Assembly: GCA_004352715.1 (NCBI GenBank)
Contig: SCFE01000087.1
Coordinates: 1,816,805-1,848,468 of the forward strand
Origin: Hofstenia miamia
Lineage: Eukaryota > Xenacoelomorpha > Acoela
Reading direction: 5' to 3'
DNA length: 31,664 nucleotides
The first letter of the stretch is position 1; every line of letters begins with the position of its first letter. A program made the translations under genes and the position numbers. Positions 20,541-28,235 of this stretch are shown in pieces. Under the pieces are notes generated by a model. It had not been told where the DNA came from, did no database searches, and saw only the letters and a program-made list of their open reading frames with translations.

Positions 20541-20960
20541 GGTGACGACTGCGACTGGGGCGGCATCAAGAGGTGTATGCAGGAGATAGCTGGAGTTAAG
20601 CATGTTGGGCTGTCTGACACCAAAGCCAAACCTAAACCATACGAGTTTGTTAAGCACTTCTCTGAAGTATTTAAGCAATCTGCAAAGGACTTAGATATGC
20701 AGGCGTTTATCAATAAGCTGAATCTATCCGAGCCTGAAGTCTTGGACGCTACCTCGACCCCAAGCTTCGATGAGGTAAAAACTGCGATAGATTCGTTAAA
20801 AATGCACAAAGCTCCAGGTTGCAACGGGCTAACTGGCGAAGCCTTCAGATATGGAGGAAGTGCGCTTATTGACCGCCTTGTAGCAGATTTTGCGCAGGTA
20901 TTTAGTTCGGAGAGATGTCCTAGACTATGGTGTGATGCAGAAGTTATCTTCTTGCATAAA
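20541..20960 (+). pseudogene. LINE fragment: linker and RT fingers, truncated at both ends
   Basis: An uninterrupted 140-codon stretch shows the region before and into the RT domain of a non-LTR retrotransposon. 'FDEVKTAIDSLKMHKAPGCN' with 'GLTGEAFRYGG' is followed by 'WCDAEVIFLHK'. The family normally continues with 'KGD...NYRPI'. Here the homology stops abruptly at about 20960 and is replaced by AT-rich intron-like sequence. The absence of stops suggests recent arrival or purifying history. It lies about 110 bases before the first visible SPT6 exon, almost certainly within an SPT6 intron. It starts right next to the palindrome cluster. Confidence 0.8.
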
Positions 20961-21073
20961 TTGTTTGAGTTTATAGTTTCTTATAATTTCCATTTGCAGT
21001 TTACTTTTATTTTTTAACTTGTTGCTGTATTTTTCTTTGGGTTTCAGGTTTTTCTAAACTAGTTTATTTTTAG

Positions 21074-21331
21074 GATCGATCAGGGGACTACACTCCTATG
21101 AAAGACTTGTTTTATGACCAAGAGCTCGCAGATAAAGAAATGAAATTATTAGAAGAGGAGCGACGAAAAAAATCTCGAGCTTCACAATATACCAAACGTG
21201 TCATCGTCCACCCATCTTTCCACAACGTTTCATTCGCTGAGACTATAGCTTTGCTTGAGAACGCTGATCAAGGAGAGGTAGTGGTTCGACCTAGCAGTAA
21301 AGGCGCAGATCATCTTACTGCCACTTGGAAG
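21074..21331 (+). CDS. SUPT6H: SPT6 transcription elongation factor, exon with first SH2 start
   Basis: An 86-codon exon bounded by acceptor TTTTTAG (AG 21072-21073) and donor AAG|GTATAT (GT 21332). It begins DRSGDYTPMKDLFYD, runs through a charged helix, then KRVIVHPSFHNVSF and 'DQGEVVVRPSSKG' with 'HLTATWK'. This is the join between the S1 domain and the first SH2 domain of Spt6, with the phosphate-binding Arg in VVRPSS at exon residue 72. Spt6 is a nuclear histone chaperone and elongation factor. Its tandem SH2 binds the phosphorylated linker of RNA polymerase II. The exon starts in phase 0. No upstream exon (S1, HhH, YqgF or N-terminal acidic region) is recognised in the 10 kb before it. 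Confidence 0.95.
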
Positions 21332-22338
21332 GTATATTATTTTTAACTAAATTCCATGCATTTCAAGTTTTCAATTATTTTGTTTTCAAAATGTGAAACG
21401 TTTTCTTCATTCGATGTTATAATTTTTTTAAAGAATATTTTTACACAACATTGAAATTAAATGCTATGCACTCGAATGTGAATCAATGTGAAATTTTTTG
21501 AAAGAAAGATATTTTTTGCTTCAATCATCTAAATAAAAGATTAAACGATCCTTCTATAAAACGATTTTTCCAACCTTTGTTCTATTGTTTCCCATTTGAA
21601 TTTGCTGTTTGCTCTCTTTTTCGTTTCCATGGCCTTCTTATAGAGTATAGTTGCATCCCCTTCGAAGCTTTTTAATCTATTATAATTTTTGGTAACCCAA
21701 TCATTACCTATTTTCCATCGCTTGAACTTCCAAAAATTTCATTTCTTGCTTTTGAAAAATATCGTTGATTCGTTAATGAAATTTTCAACATCATCTTGTT
21801 CTTAAATATCCGTCGGTTTACACATTTTCATTCATCTTATTTTGCGTAATGACATTGGAAAATATGTGATTTATGAATCACAGTGGTTTATATACAGTAT
21901 ATTTGAGAGATAAGCAAAAGTGCTTTTTTATTCAACTTGCCTATAAGAGTCAGTCTTCCTTATTTTATGAATTTTTAGAATTCGGATTTTTCAATTATTA
22001 TAATTTTGACATATTTAAACTGTTATGCAACTATTAAAAGTTAAACAAAAGGATTTAGTGATACACGACTGACTAGTTGCCTGACAGTTGCAAGTTGGCG
22101 TATATAATTGAAATAGCACTATAAAACTTTAGATATTTGATATTTGATGCTAGTCTTAAACAAGTTTTGAATATCTTAGCATTGTTAAACTGAGACTTAT
22201 TTTGGCTTTTTTTGTTCATTTAAAATATTTCAGGTTTTATTGATCACAAATGTTGTAATTTTTTTTAAATCCTCTAATTAAATTGTTAATATAAATTCTG
22301 AATAAAGATTTCTTCTCCAATGTCTTTATATAATTTAG
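21332..22338. other. SPT6 intron (1,007 bases)
   Basis: AT-rich intron flanked by GTATAT and TTTAG. No element or RNA gene recognised. Confidence 0.8.
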
Positions 22339-22520
22339 GTGGATGAAAACATTTACGCGCATGTGAGTATAAAGGAAGAGGAGAAGGAAAATGCTTTCTC
22401 ACTTGGAAGAACCCTCATTATCAATGGAGAAGATTATGAAGATCTTGATGAAATCATCGCTAGATTCATTCAACCCATGGCTTCCTACGCTCGTGACATC
22501 ATCAATTTTAAATACTATCT
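22339..22520 (+). CDS. SUPT6H: SPT6, second visible exon (end of first SH2)
   Basis: The acceptor AG is at 22337-22338 and the donor CT|GTAAAT at 22520/22521. It has 182 bases, 60 codons plus two bases. It encodes '[20 protein letters not shown]', then [10 protein letters not shown], '[19 protein letters not shown]' and '[11 protein letters not shown]'. The human protein has the near-identical 'KENAFSLG', '[20 protein letters not shown]'. It completes the N-terminal SH2 domain and passes into the linker to the second one. Reading phase matches both neighbouring exons. Confidence 0.95.
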
Positions 22521-22753
22521 GTAAATGCACAATCGCTATTAATGATGATTCATAATGTTATTCAGTATCCCCTTACCATTGTTTACGTTTGATTCATAAA
22601 TGAACTATAGTTGTGCGTTACTTAGGGCAATTAAATTAAAACTCTAACAAGGAATTACTGTAGATGTGTTTATTTGCTGTTGCTGCATTTAAATGTACGG
22701 TTATAATTGCATTTCATGGCTATGACAACATTTTAATGTTATTTTATTTTTAG
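22521..22753. other. SPT6 intron (233 bases)
   Basis: Flanked by GTAAAT and TTTTTAG. No other feature. Confidence 0.85.
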
Positions 22754-23069
22754 ATATGCAGAAGCTGGTAATAAAGACATCTTGACAAAAGCATTATTCA
22801 AGGAGCATCAGATAAACCCATCCAAAATTCCATACATCTTCAGTCCAAGTAAAGAATATCCGGGAAAGTTCATTATTGCCTATCAGCCACGAATGAAGCC
22901 AGTATTTGAGTATGTCACTTTGACATCTGATGGTTACAGATACCGCGGACACACATTTCAGAATCTTAGTACGTTAATTGCTTGGTTTAAGCAGCATTTC
23001 AGAGACAGTTTGCCGCGCCATCAATCGGCGCCTAATAGCCAAGTGTATTATACCCCGACGCTGGCTTAA
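22754..23069 (+). CDS. SUPT6H: SPT6, last exon (second SH2, short C-terminus)
   Basis: The acceptor AG is at 22752-22753. The exon enters with one base completing a Leu codon, then has 104 codons and a TAA at 23067-23069. It encodes 'IPYIFSPSKEYPGKFIIAYQ', 'FEYVTLTSDGYRYRGHTFQN' and 'LIAWFKQHFRDSLP', the C-terminal SH2 domain of Spt6. Only about 20 residues follow (ending YYTPTLA). Human SPT6 carries roughly 200 more residues of low-complexity tail. The short end could be a real lineage-specific loss, or the stop could belong to an alternative last exon. No clear AATAAA follows within the next 200 bases. Confidence 0.93.
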
Positions 23070-23374
23070 TTATTTTAATGTGTTGTTTTCATTTACTATT
23101 TAAATATAAAGAATGCAATGTTAGTTTAAAAACTATTAATTTTTTATTGATTGTAGTTTTCAATTCTAGAAAAAGATTTGTAAATTTCTTCTGTCTCCAA
23201 TGTGCTTATCTATTATTTGTTCATTTGGCAACAGGTCACTTTAATCGGTTATTGGGATATTAGTTAATGAATTTGCAAATAATTTCAGCGGCTTCCGAAT
23301 GTGACTGTTAATGCATTTGGTGACTTTTCCTACCTTTTATTACAAAGTTTTTCAAACAACTATTTTCAATTCTA
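23070..23374. other. SPT6 3' flank
   Basis: Presumed 3' UTR and intergenic DNA. No gene recognised. Confidence 0.5.
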
Positions 23375-23393
23375 ACAAAAACATTCAAATATA

Positions 23394-23418
23394 TTTCGAC
23401 TTACAAAGTCATCGGCAG
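23394..23418 (-). ncRNA. Hammerhead-like ribozyme motif, left arm (core damaged)
   Basis: On the minus strand: CTGCCGA, T, then stem GACTT / AAGTC with a short loop, then GAAA. The consensus core CUGANGA has one change (A to C), so this copy is probably inactive. It is the inverted partner of the motif at 24000-24024. Confidence 0.45.
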
Positions 23419-23661
23419 TTTTACAAATAATTCCCTCTAAATTTACTTTATTTTATAGCAATATTTTATTTCACTATATCTTAGTTATTGGTAACAATAG
23501 TTTATGTATATATTCTTCTTTCGTATTTAGATTTGGTTGAAATGATCTTATTAAAATGCTTTCAGTGATTTTTATGATATTTTGCATCGGTATTCTTTAA
23601 AATTTTTACATCATAACTTAGTCCACAGTTTTTTAGGTGTTTTAAAATGGTTGAATTAGTT

Positions 23662-23736
23662 TCATGTTCTTATGCTTAGTTGTCGACCACAATATCCGAT
23701 ATAATCCTCACCACAGATGCCTTGAATCTTATAAAT
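23662..23736 (-). pseudogene. GIY-YIG endonuclease fragment of Penelope-like element, left arm
   Basis: Minus-strand translation from the centre outward: IYKIQGICGEDYIGYCGRQL and a few residues more, then TGA at 23664-23662. 'YIG..GRQL' with a preceding 'IYKI.C' is the start of the GIY-YIG domain of Penelope-like elements. One of the two Cys residues seen in the other arm is changed to Gly. Confidence 0.75.
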
Positions 23737-23744
23737 TACATTAG

Positions 23745-23858
23745 ATTTATAAGATTCAATGCACCTGTGGTGAGGATTATATCGGATATTGTGGTCGGCA
23801 ACTAAGCAGAAAAACAAAACAACATGAAACTAATTCAACCATTTCAACTAAATTATGA
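23745..23858 (+). pseudogene. GIY-YIG endonuclease fragment of Penelope-like element, right arm
   Basis: Plus-strand translation IYKIQCTCGEDYIGYCGRQL is followed by 'SRKTKQHE' and a TGA at 23856-23858. The C-x-C pair, YIG and 'GRQL....K.HE' match the DNA-nicking domain that follows the RT in Penelope-like elements. The RT upstream is absent because the element is 5'-truncated at the inverted junction. Confidence 0.8.
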
Positions 23859-23999
23859 TGTAAAATTTTGAACAATACCGATGCAAAATATCTTAAAAGA
23901 AGACTAAATTTATAAATTAAATTTGCCACTTTTTAAAATTTAAGAAATTATAATTATTATTGTAAAATCTAGTAATTTTAGAGGGAATAATTTGTAAAA

Positions 24000-24024
24000 C
24001 TGACGATGACTTGGTAAGTCGAAA
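24000..24024 (+). ncRNA. Hammerhead-like ribozyme motif, right arm
   Basis: CTGACGA (24000-24006) fits the core CUGANGA. After one extra T comes a 5-bp stem GACTT / AAGTC (24008-24012 with 24016-24020, loop ggt), then GAAA (24021-24024) and an auc that could be the cleavage triplet. Hammerhead motifs are known from Penelope-like elements. Caveats: the extra base before stem II, and weak stems I and III, so self-cleavage is not assured. Confidence 0.5.
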
Positions 24025-24050
24025 TATATCTTGCATGTTCTTATTAAAGT

Positions 24051-24744
24051 TTATTAAATCTGTTCATAATTTTCCCTGGTAGTACAATAAATTGATATTG
24101 GGAAACAAATTCTCATGAAGTAATCTAAAGATTTTCATTTACTTTTCAACTAGTACCCTGTAAGGAAATTGAGTTTAAGCTTCTGTCTTCTAGTGATGAG
24201 GATTTTCGATGATATTCTCAACCAGTATAGAAGTCGAACGTATTGACACATGGGACAATGTGAGGCGGGGCAGGTTCGGCGGCATGGTGTAGGATTTTTC
24301 TAAATTGAGTGCCCATTGGGTAAAATATACTCTTGAGTTGAGAAAAACTGATAAAAAAATGACTAATTTAAGAGTTTTTAAAAGTAATTTTTATTGCATA
24401 AAACTTCGCTGCCTCATAAAATTGTGATATACTTGGAAACTTGTCTCAATTTGAAAAATTAATTACCATGTCTTTAAACACTTGGTGAAATTAGATTTTT
24501 GATTTGATTTGTCATCAATAGGATTTGCAATGACAGTGGAAAGAATGCAATTACAATAAGAATAAAAAATTTAGAAAAATTTCAAAATTATTTCTACATC
24601 CGCAATGTTACATCCATATAAATGTCTTAACGACACTCTTCAAAATAGTTAACATACTTTCCCATATTACAGAAATGACTTTCTTGCTGCAAAATTAGTC
24701 AATAAACAAAAAAAGAATACACATAATGGAACCTATTAGGTATA
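24051..24744. other. Intergenic, no gene recognised
   Basis: A short GC-richer patch at about 24262-24288 (aggcggggcaggttcggcgg) stands out in AT-rich surroundings. No open frame or RNA gene is supported. Confidence 0.5.
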
Positions 24745-24762
24745 ATAATAATAATTATTATT

Positions 24763-24902
24763 ATAGCGCCGCTGAATACTTTGGACTTTTCATAGCGCCC
24801 CTGAATATCATTTTTTGTACTATTATAGAGGCGCTGAATACATGAACTATTATAGCGCCGCTAAATATTTTTCGTAAAAAAAAATAGCGCCGCTGAATAC
24901 TA
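24763..24902. repeat. Array of five GC-rich 'agcgccgctgaata' motifs spaced about 30 bases
   Basis: Copies of tatagcgccgctgaatac start at about 24765, 24794, 24826, 24854 and 24886 (position of the agcgcc or equivalent). Copies 2-4 have small changes (agcgcccctgaatat, agaggcgctgaata, agcgccgctaaata). Intervals are 28-32 bases and the spacers are AT-rich and unrelated in sequence. An imperfect palindrome tataataataataattattattata precedes it. Confidence 0.85.
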
Positions 24903-25284
24903 AATTATTATTAGCAAACATTTTAAAAAATTTTTGGAAAAAACAGCAAATTTAACAAACAATAACATTAATAACATGCAATAATAACTATGATTGTAAA
25001 GTTTTCCAAAAATTGCGTACAATTGAGCCTATTTGAAAATAAATTTTGTAAAAATTCAAAGAGAAGAGAAAGACAAAGAAGAATACTATCAATGTATAGA
25101 GATAAAGTAATCCAAATATAGTATTTTTAGACAGATGTCAAACTAATTATATATCAGAAAGTCTTCTAAATATATTAATTGCACTATTTTGTGTTGGATC
25201 TTTAACAATAAATATATGTCATTATAGTAAAACCCAAAGTAGTGCACAAGTGGCATTGATTCACTACTTTTTGACGGACTAGTT
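24903..25284. other. Intergenic up to a gap
   Basis: AT-rich, no gene recognised. Confidence 0.5.
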
Positions 25285-25762
25285 NNNNNNNNNNNNNNNN
25301 NNNNNNNNNNNNNNNNNNNNNNNNNNNNNNNNNNNNNNNNNNNNNNNNNNNNNNNNNNNNNNNNNNNNNNNNNNNNNNNNNNNNNNNNNNNNNNNNNNNN
25401 NNNNNNNNNNNNNNNNNNNNNNNNNNNNNNNNNNNNNNNNNNNNNNNNNNNNNNNNNNNNNNNNNNNNNNNNNNNNNNNNNNNNNNNNNNNNNNNNNNNN
25501 NNNNNNNNNNNNNNNNNNNNNNNNNNNNNNNNNNNNNNNNNNNNNNNNNNNNNNNNNNNNNNNNNNNNNNNNNNNNNNNNNNNNNNNNNNNNNNNNNNNN
25601 NNNNNNNNNNNNNNNNNNNNNNNNNNNNNNNNNNNNNNNNNNNNNNNNNNNNNNNNNNNNNNNNNNNNNNNNNNNNNNNNNNNNNNNNNNNNNNNNNNNN
25701 NNNNNNNNNNNNNNNNNNNNNNNNNNNNNNNNNNNNNNNNNNNNNNNNNNNNNNNNNNNNNN
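25285..25762. other. Assembly gap (478 Ns)
   Basis: N run bordered on its right by a (TAA)n microsatellite, a likely cause of the break. Confidence 0.95.
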
Positions 25763-25796
<34 letters not shown>

Positions 25797-26045
25797 CTTT
25801 TATTTTAAAACGGAAAAAAACATCCATTTAAGTTATAGAAATACTAGATTTTCATTCCACGAAGGAGCCGATATGGAAATAGAGAAAGTTCTCGTTCAGA
25901 GTTGGTTTTTATTACTCCAGGGAGCCACTCACGCATTCGACAATCTCCATAATGTGAGCGTTGAGGCAGAATATCTTGCAGTACATGATTCTCAAAAGTC
26001 AGTATCTCCTGAAGAAGCCTATTATCAACGTTGGTTATGATTTTT
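25763..26045 (-). pseudogene. LINE 3' end: ORF2 C-terminus, 3' UTR and (TTA)n tail
   Basis: The minus-strand frame ending at 25844 reads 'ENHVLQDILPQRSHYGDCRM' followed by 'REWLPGVIKTNSERELSLFP' and 'YRLL'. This resembles the last ~50 residues of several LINE ORF2 proteins ('H.L..LLP......LR.R.H...LP..KT......F..R.L'). After the stop comes a short UTR and a perfect (TTA)n run (25763-25795 on the plus strand as TAA), the simple-repeat tail used by CR1/Jockey-like elements. The element's body is upstream in higher coordinates but is not recognisable there, so the copy is 5'-truncated. Confidence 0.6.
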
Positions 26046-26089
26046 TCAATAGGGGTATAATAATAAATGAATAATGAAAAATTCATTTC

Positions 26090-26440
26090 TAAGCACAGCT
26101 AAAATGGATATTAAAAAATATTTTTGCACTTATAATATAAAAAAACTGAAATGGCGAGGTTATGCATTTTATAATCCTGATTACTCTATTAATAGAAACT
26201 AGCAATCGTCATAGCCCAAGTTAACCACTTTTTATTAGTTAATATTCGTTGTTTTCTTTTTTTTTGTTTAGTTTTGCATTACTTTCTTGACGCTTTCAGA
26301 ATTTTTTATCAGTATTTCTATTTATTGTTAAAACATTTTCTGAATATAGATTTTTCTTCTTCTTTATTAAATTTTCTTTGCTATTAATATTATTTTTAAG
26401 ATGCATTGATATCTGTAATTATATTCCTCTTGTTAGGAAT
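26090..26440. other. Intergenic, no gene recognised
   Basis: AT-rich with T-homopolymers. Nothing supported. Confidence 0.5.
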
Positions 26441-26456
26441 AAGTAGTATAAGAAGA

Positions 26457-26594
26457 GTTCCGTTTTGTTACACTTTTTTCTGATTGGTCGAGAGGTGGGT
26501 TCCATTTTGTTACACTTTTTTGTGATTGGTCGAGAGGGGTGGCCTTTGACCTGAGGCGTCGTGGATATTGGCGGGGGGTGTTTTACTGACGTCA
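26457..26594. promoter_or_regulatory. Promoter-like tandem 42-bp repeat with CCAAT boxes and a CRE
   Basis: A 42-base unit, gttccRttttgttacacttt + 'tttStgattggtcgagagg', occurs at 26457 and 26499. Each copy has GATTGG, an inverted CCAAT box, at 26482-26487 and 26524-26529. A perfect palindromic CRE, TGACGTCA, follows at 26587-26594. These are bound by NF-Y and CREB/ATF-type factors in animals. No transcript start can be shown. It could equally be part of a repeat. Confidence 0.35.
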
Positions 26595-26676
26595 TGGATG
26601 TACTTTTACTAGTTTTTGTGTTATTTATGTGGCCTAATTTAGTTTGCATTTTTTTTTACTTTTTTAGTTTTAATTT

Positions 26677-26885
26677 CCCACATAATTACATTTTTTAATG
26701 TCCCACATTAACTTACTTTGCATTTTTTACTATCCCACATTAACTTACTTTGCATTTTTCCAAGTAAAAATAATTTACATAATTGTTTAAAAAGTGGAAT
26801 CGAAAAATATTTCCAAGTAAAAATAATTTACATAATTGTTTAAAAAGTGGAATCGAGGAATATTTCCAAGTAAAAATAATTTACA
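26677..26885. repeat. Two short tandem arrays (32-bp and 53-bp periods)
   Basis: tcccacattaacttactttg + 'cattttt' recurs at 26701 and 26733 (period 32), with a diverged copy just before. Then a 53-base unit beginning caagtaaaaataatttacat occurs at 26761, 26814 and 26867. The last copy is cut by the N at 26886, so the array was probably collapsed in assembly. Confidence 0.85.
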
Positions 26886-26886
26886 N
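26886..26886. other. Single-N junction
   Basis: One N joins the 53-bp tandem array to the open reading frame of the zinc-finger gene. The true distance is unknown, so the 3' end of that gene is missing. Confidence 0.9.
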
Positions 26887-27728
26887 TTCTTCAAAGACTG
26901 GCTTGTGGCTTACATCTCTATGGTTTGATTTATTGACTGAGAGGAATTTGCACACTCGGCAAAAGTAAAATTTCTTCCCAACCTTTGCTGACTTTTTTGA
27001 AAGCATTGTAGCAATTTTACGAGTAGTCTCATCCAATCCATGGATTTTCATGTGTTTGCTAACATTGGCAACACTTTTGTCACAAAATGCACAAATGCCT
27101 GCATCTATTGAACTAAAGTGATAATTGTATATAATATATATTGTTAAAAAACCTACAGCTTCTTAGCACACTTCTCTTTACTCTCTGCAGGAGTATCAAG
27201 AGGAGAAACAACAGTTGTATCTTCTTCAGTTGATAACATCTCAATTGATTCAGCTGGAGATGGCATTGGTGACGCAAATCTAAAGATAAATTTAAAAGCA
27301 AATACTAAGAACATAGCTTACAGTTCTTTTTGACCCACTGTATCAAAAAAATCTTTTGAAGACTTAGTTGGGGTCTCGAAGTTTTCATGACGTAGGCTAA
27401 ATATTAAGTAATTGGTTAAAAACATGATTATAAGGTACAGCTTAGGCGTCAATAGCAAGCCTTCTGATGATGGCACATCAGTCAATGGTGTTGCTGGAAT
27501 TATTTCTGGGGAAAAGTTGAAGGAAAGGCAGTCATCATCATCACCTTGTGGAGCTGAGTGTGCATCAAATCTAAGCAGTGTTAAACATTTTTACAAGGCA
27601 AAAATATACCTTCTTAAGGTCACAACACAATCATCGCAGGATGGCCTATCCTGATGCACAACTGTAGGCTCATCTGTTGGTCCATATATAGCATTAGCAA
27701 GATCAAACAGCGACTGAGATACACTCAT
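26887..27728 (-). CDS. Unrecognised protein with two C2H2-like zinc fingers, five exons, 3' end lost
   Basis: Minus-strand gene built from five exons in one continuous frame: 27728-27610 (ATG first), 27570-27439, 27396-27322, 27279-27157 and 27112-26887, where it runs into an N. Every junction is GT-AG and every intron interrupts a codon after its second base. Introns are 39, 42, 42 and 44 bases. The ~224 visible residues start MSVSQSLFDLANAIYG. They include CDDC near residue 32, an acidic Ser/Pro/Thr-rich middle, and two fingers in the last exon: CAFCDKSVANVSKHMKIH (C-x2-C-x9-H-x3-H) and CRVCKFLSVNKSNHRDVSH (C-x2-C-x9-H-x4-H). The order 'acidic region then short-spaced fingers' suggests a nuclear DNA-binding protein. 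I do not recognise the family. A transposon-encoded protein, for example the N-terminus of a tyrosine-recombinase-type element, is possible. The consistent splicing without any stop argues that it is a real gene. Confidence 0.7.
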
Positions 27729-27849
27729 CTAAAACAATGCAAGCATCTTAGAAAGTAGCACTAAAATAAAAAAAGTGTAACAAATTTAGTGTATAAAATA
27801 AGTTTATTAAGGTTTACATATTTAGTGAATGAAAATTTATTGATAAAAA

Positions 27850-27898
27850 AAAGGGGATAGTGCTTTGCATACCATGAGAGCAAAGCACTATCCCCTTT
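27850..27898. other. Perfect 19-bp inverted repeat (hairpin) with 11-base loop
   Basis: aaaggggatagtgctttgc (27850-27868) and gcaaagcactatccccttt (27880-27898) are exact reverse complements around ataccatgaga. It lies about 120 bases upstream of the zinc-finger gene's start codon. The right arm resembles a unit of the array that follows it. Confidence 0.9.
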
Positions 27899-27899
27899 C

Positions 27900-28125
27900 T
27901 TTACCATCATTGTTATCCCTGTGCAAGCTTACCATCAACCAAATAAGCATTGTTATCCCTGTGCAATCCAACATTTAAGCTTACCCAACATCAAAGTAAG
28001 CAGTGTTATCCCTGTATGCATGCTTACCACCAACCAAGTAAGCATTGTTATCCCTGTGCAATCCAACATTTAAGCTTACCCAACATCAAAGTAAGCAGTG
28101 TTATCCCTGTATGCAATCCAACATT
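27900..28125. repeat. Tandem array of 'tgttatccctgt' units
   Basis: tgttatccct occurs at 27911, 27951, 28004, 28046 and 28099, giving alternating spacings of 40/42 and 53 bases, a higher-order period of 95. Each is preceded by 'aagca(t/g)' and followed by variants of 'gtgcaatccaacatttaagc' and 'ttacc'. The 201-base open frame across it is only the translation of the repeats. Confidence 0.88.
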
Positions 28126-28235
28126 TAAGAGCTTTATTTCTTACCCTTGACACCATCTAAGGGCATTTACAGAGCTATGATCAGGTGCTCTGTCCACCTT
28201 GCAACTATTATAAATATGCATAAGAATATATATAT

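Larger units (their letters stand above)
23375..24050. mobile_element. Head-to-head inverted pair of Penelope-like element 3' ends
   Basis: Left arm 23375-23736 and right arm 23745-24050 are imperfect inverted copies of each other, with only about 8 bases between them. The inner ends form ttgaatcttataaat / atttataagattcaa. Both arms, read outward from the centre, encode a GIY-YIG nuclease start and then run to a hammerhead-like motif near the outer end. Penelope-like elements encode an RT followed by a GIY-YIG endonuclease and are often found as 5'-truncated copies in tandem or inverted arrangement. The RT part is missing from both arms here. The arms differ by indels and substitutions, so this is not a recent perfect foldback. 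Confidence 0.8.

Noticed and set aside
20531-20824. 97-codon minus-strand frame
   Set aside because: Antisense shadow of the LINE fragment at 20541-20960.
20436-21017. RT fragment as an upstream exon of SPT6
   Set aside because: Spt6 has no such domain, the frame ends in a stop at 21017 before the acceptor at 21073, and the fragment is a plain LINE piece.
24763-24902. CRISPR array
   Set aside because: The repeats are short and imperfect, the spacers are AT-rich, there is no cas gene, and the window is animal nuclear DNA.
25279-25827. 182-codon minus-strand frame with a run of Tyr
   Set aside because: It is the translation of an N run and of the (TAA)n microsatellite.
27911-28110. Homing endonuclease (I-SceI-like) sites
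   Set aside because: Only about ten bases (tgttatccct) of the 18-base I-SceI site match, so it is coincidence within a tandem array.
27950-28150. 66-codon open frame
   Set aside because: Periodic translation of the tandem array.
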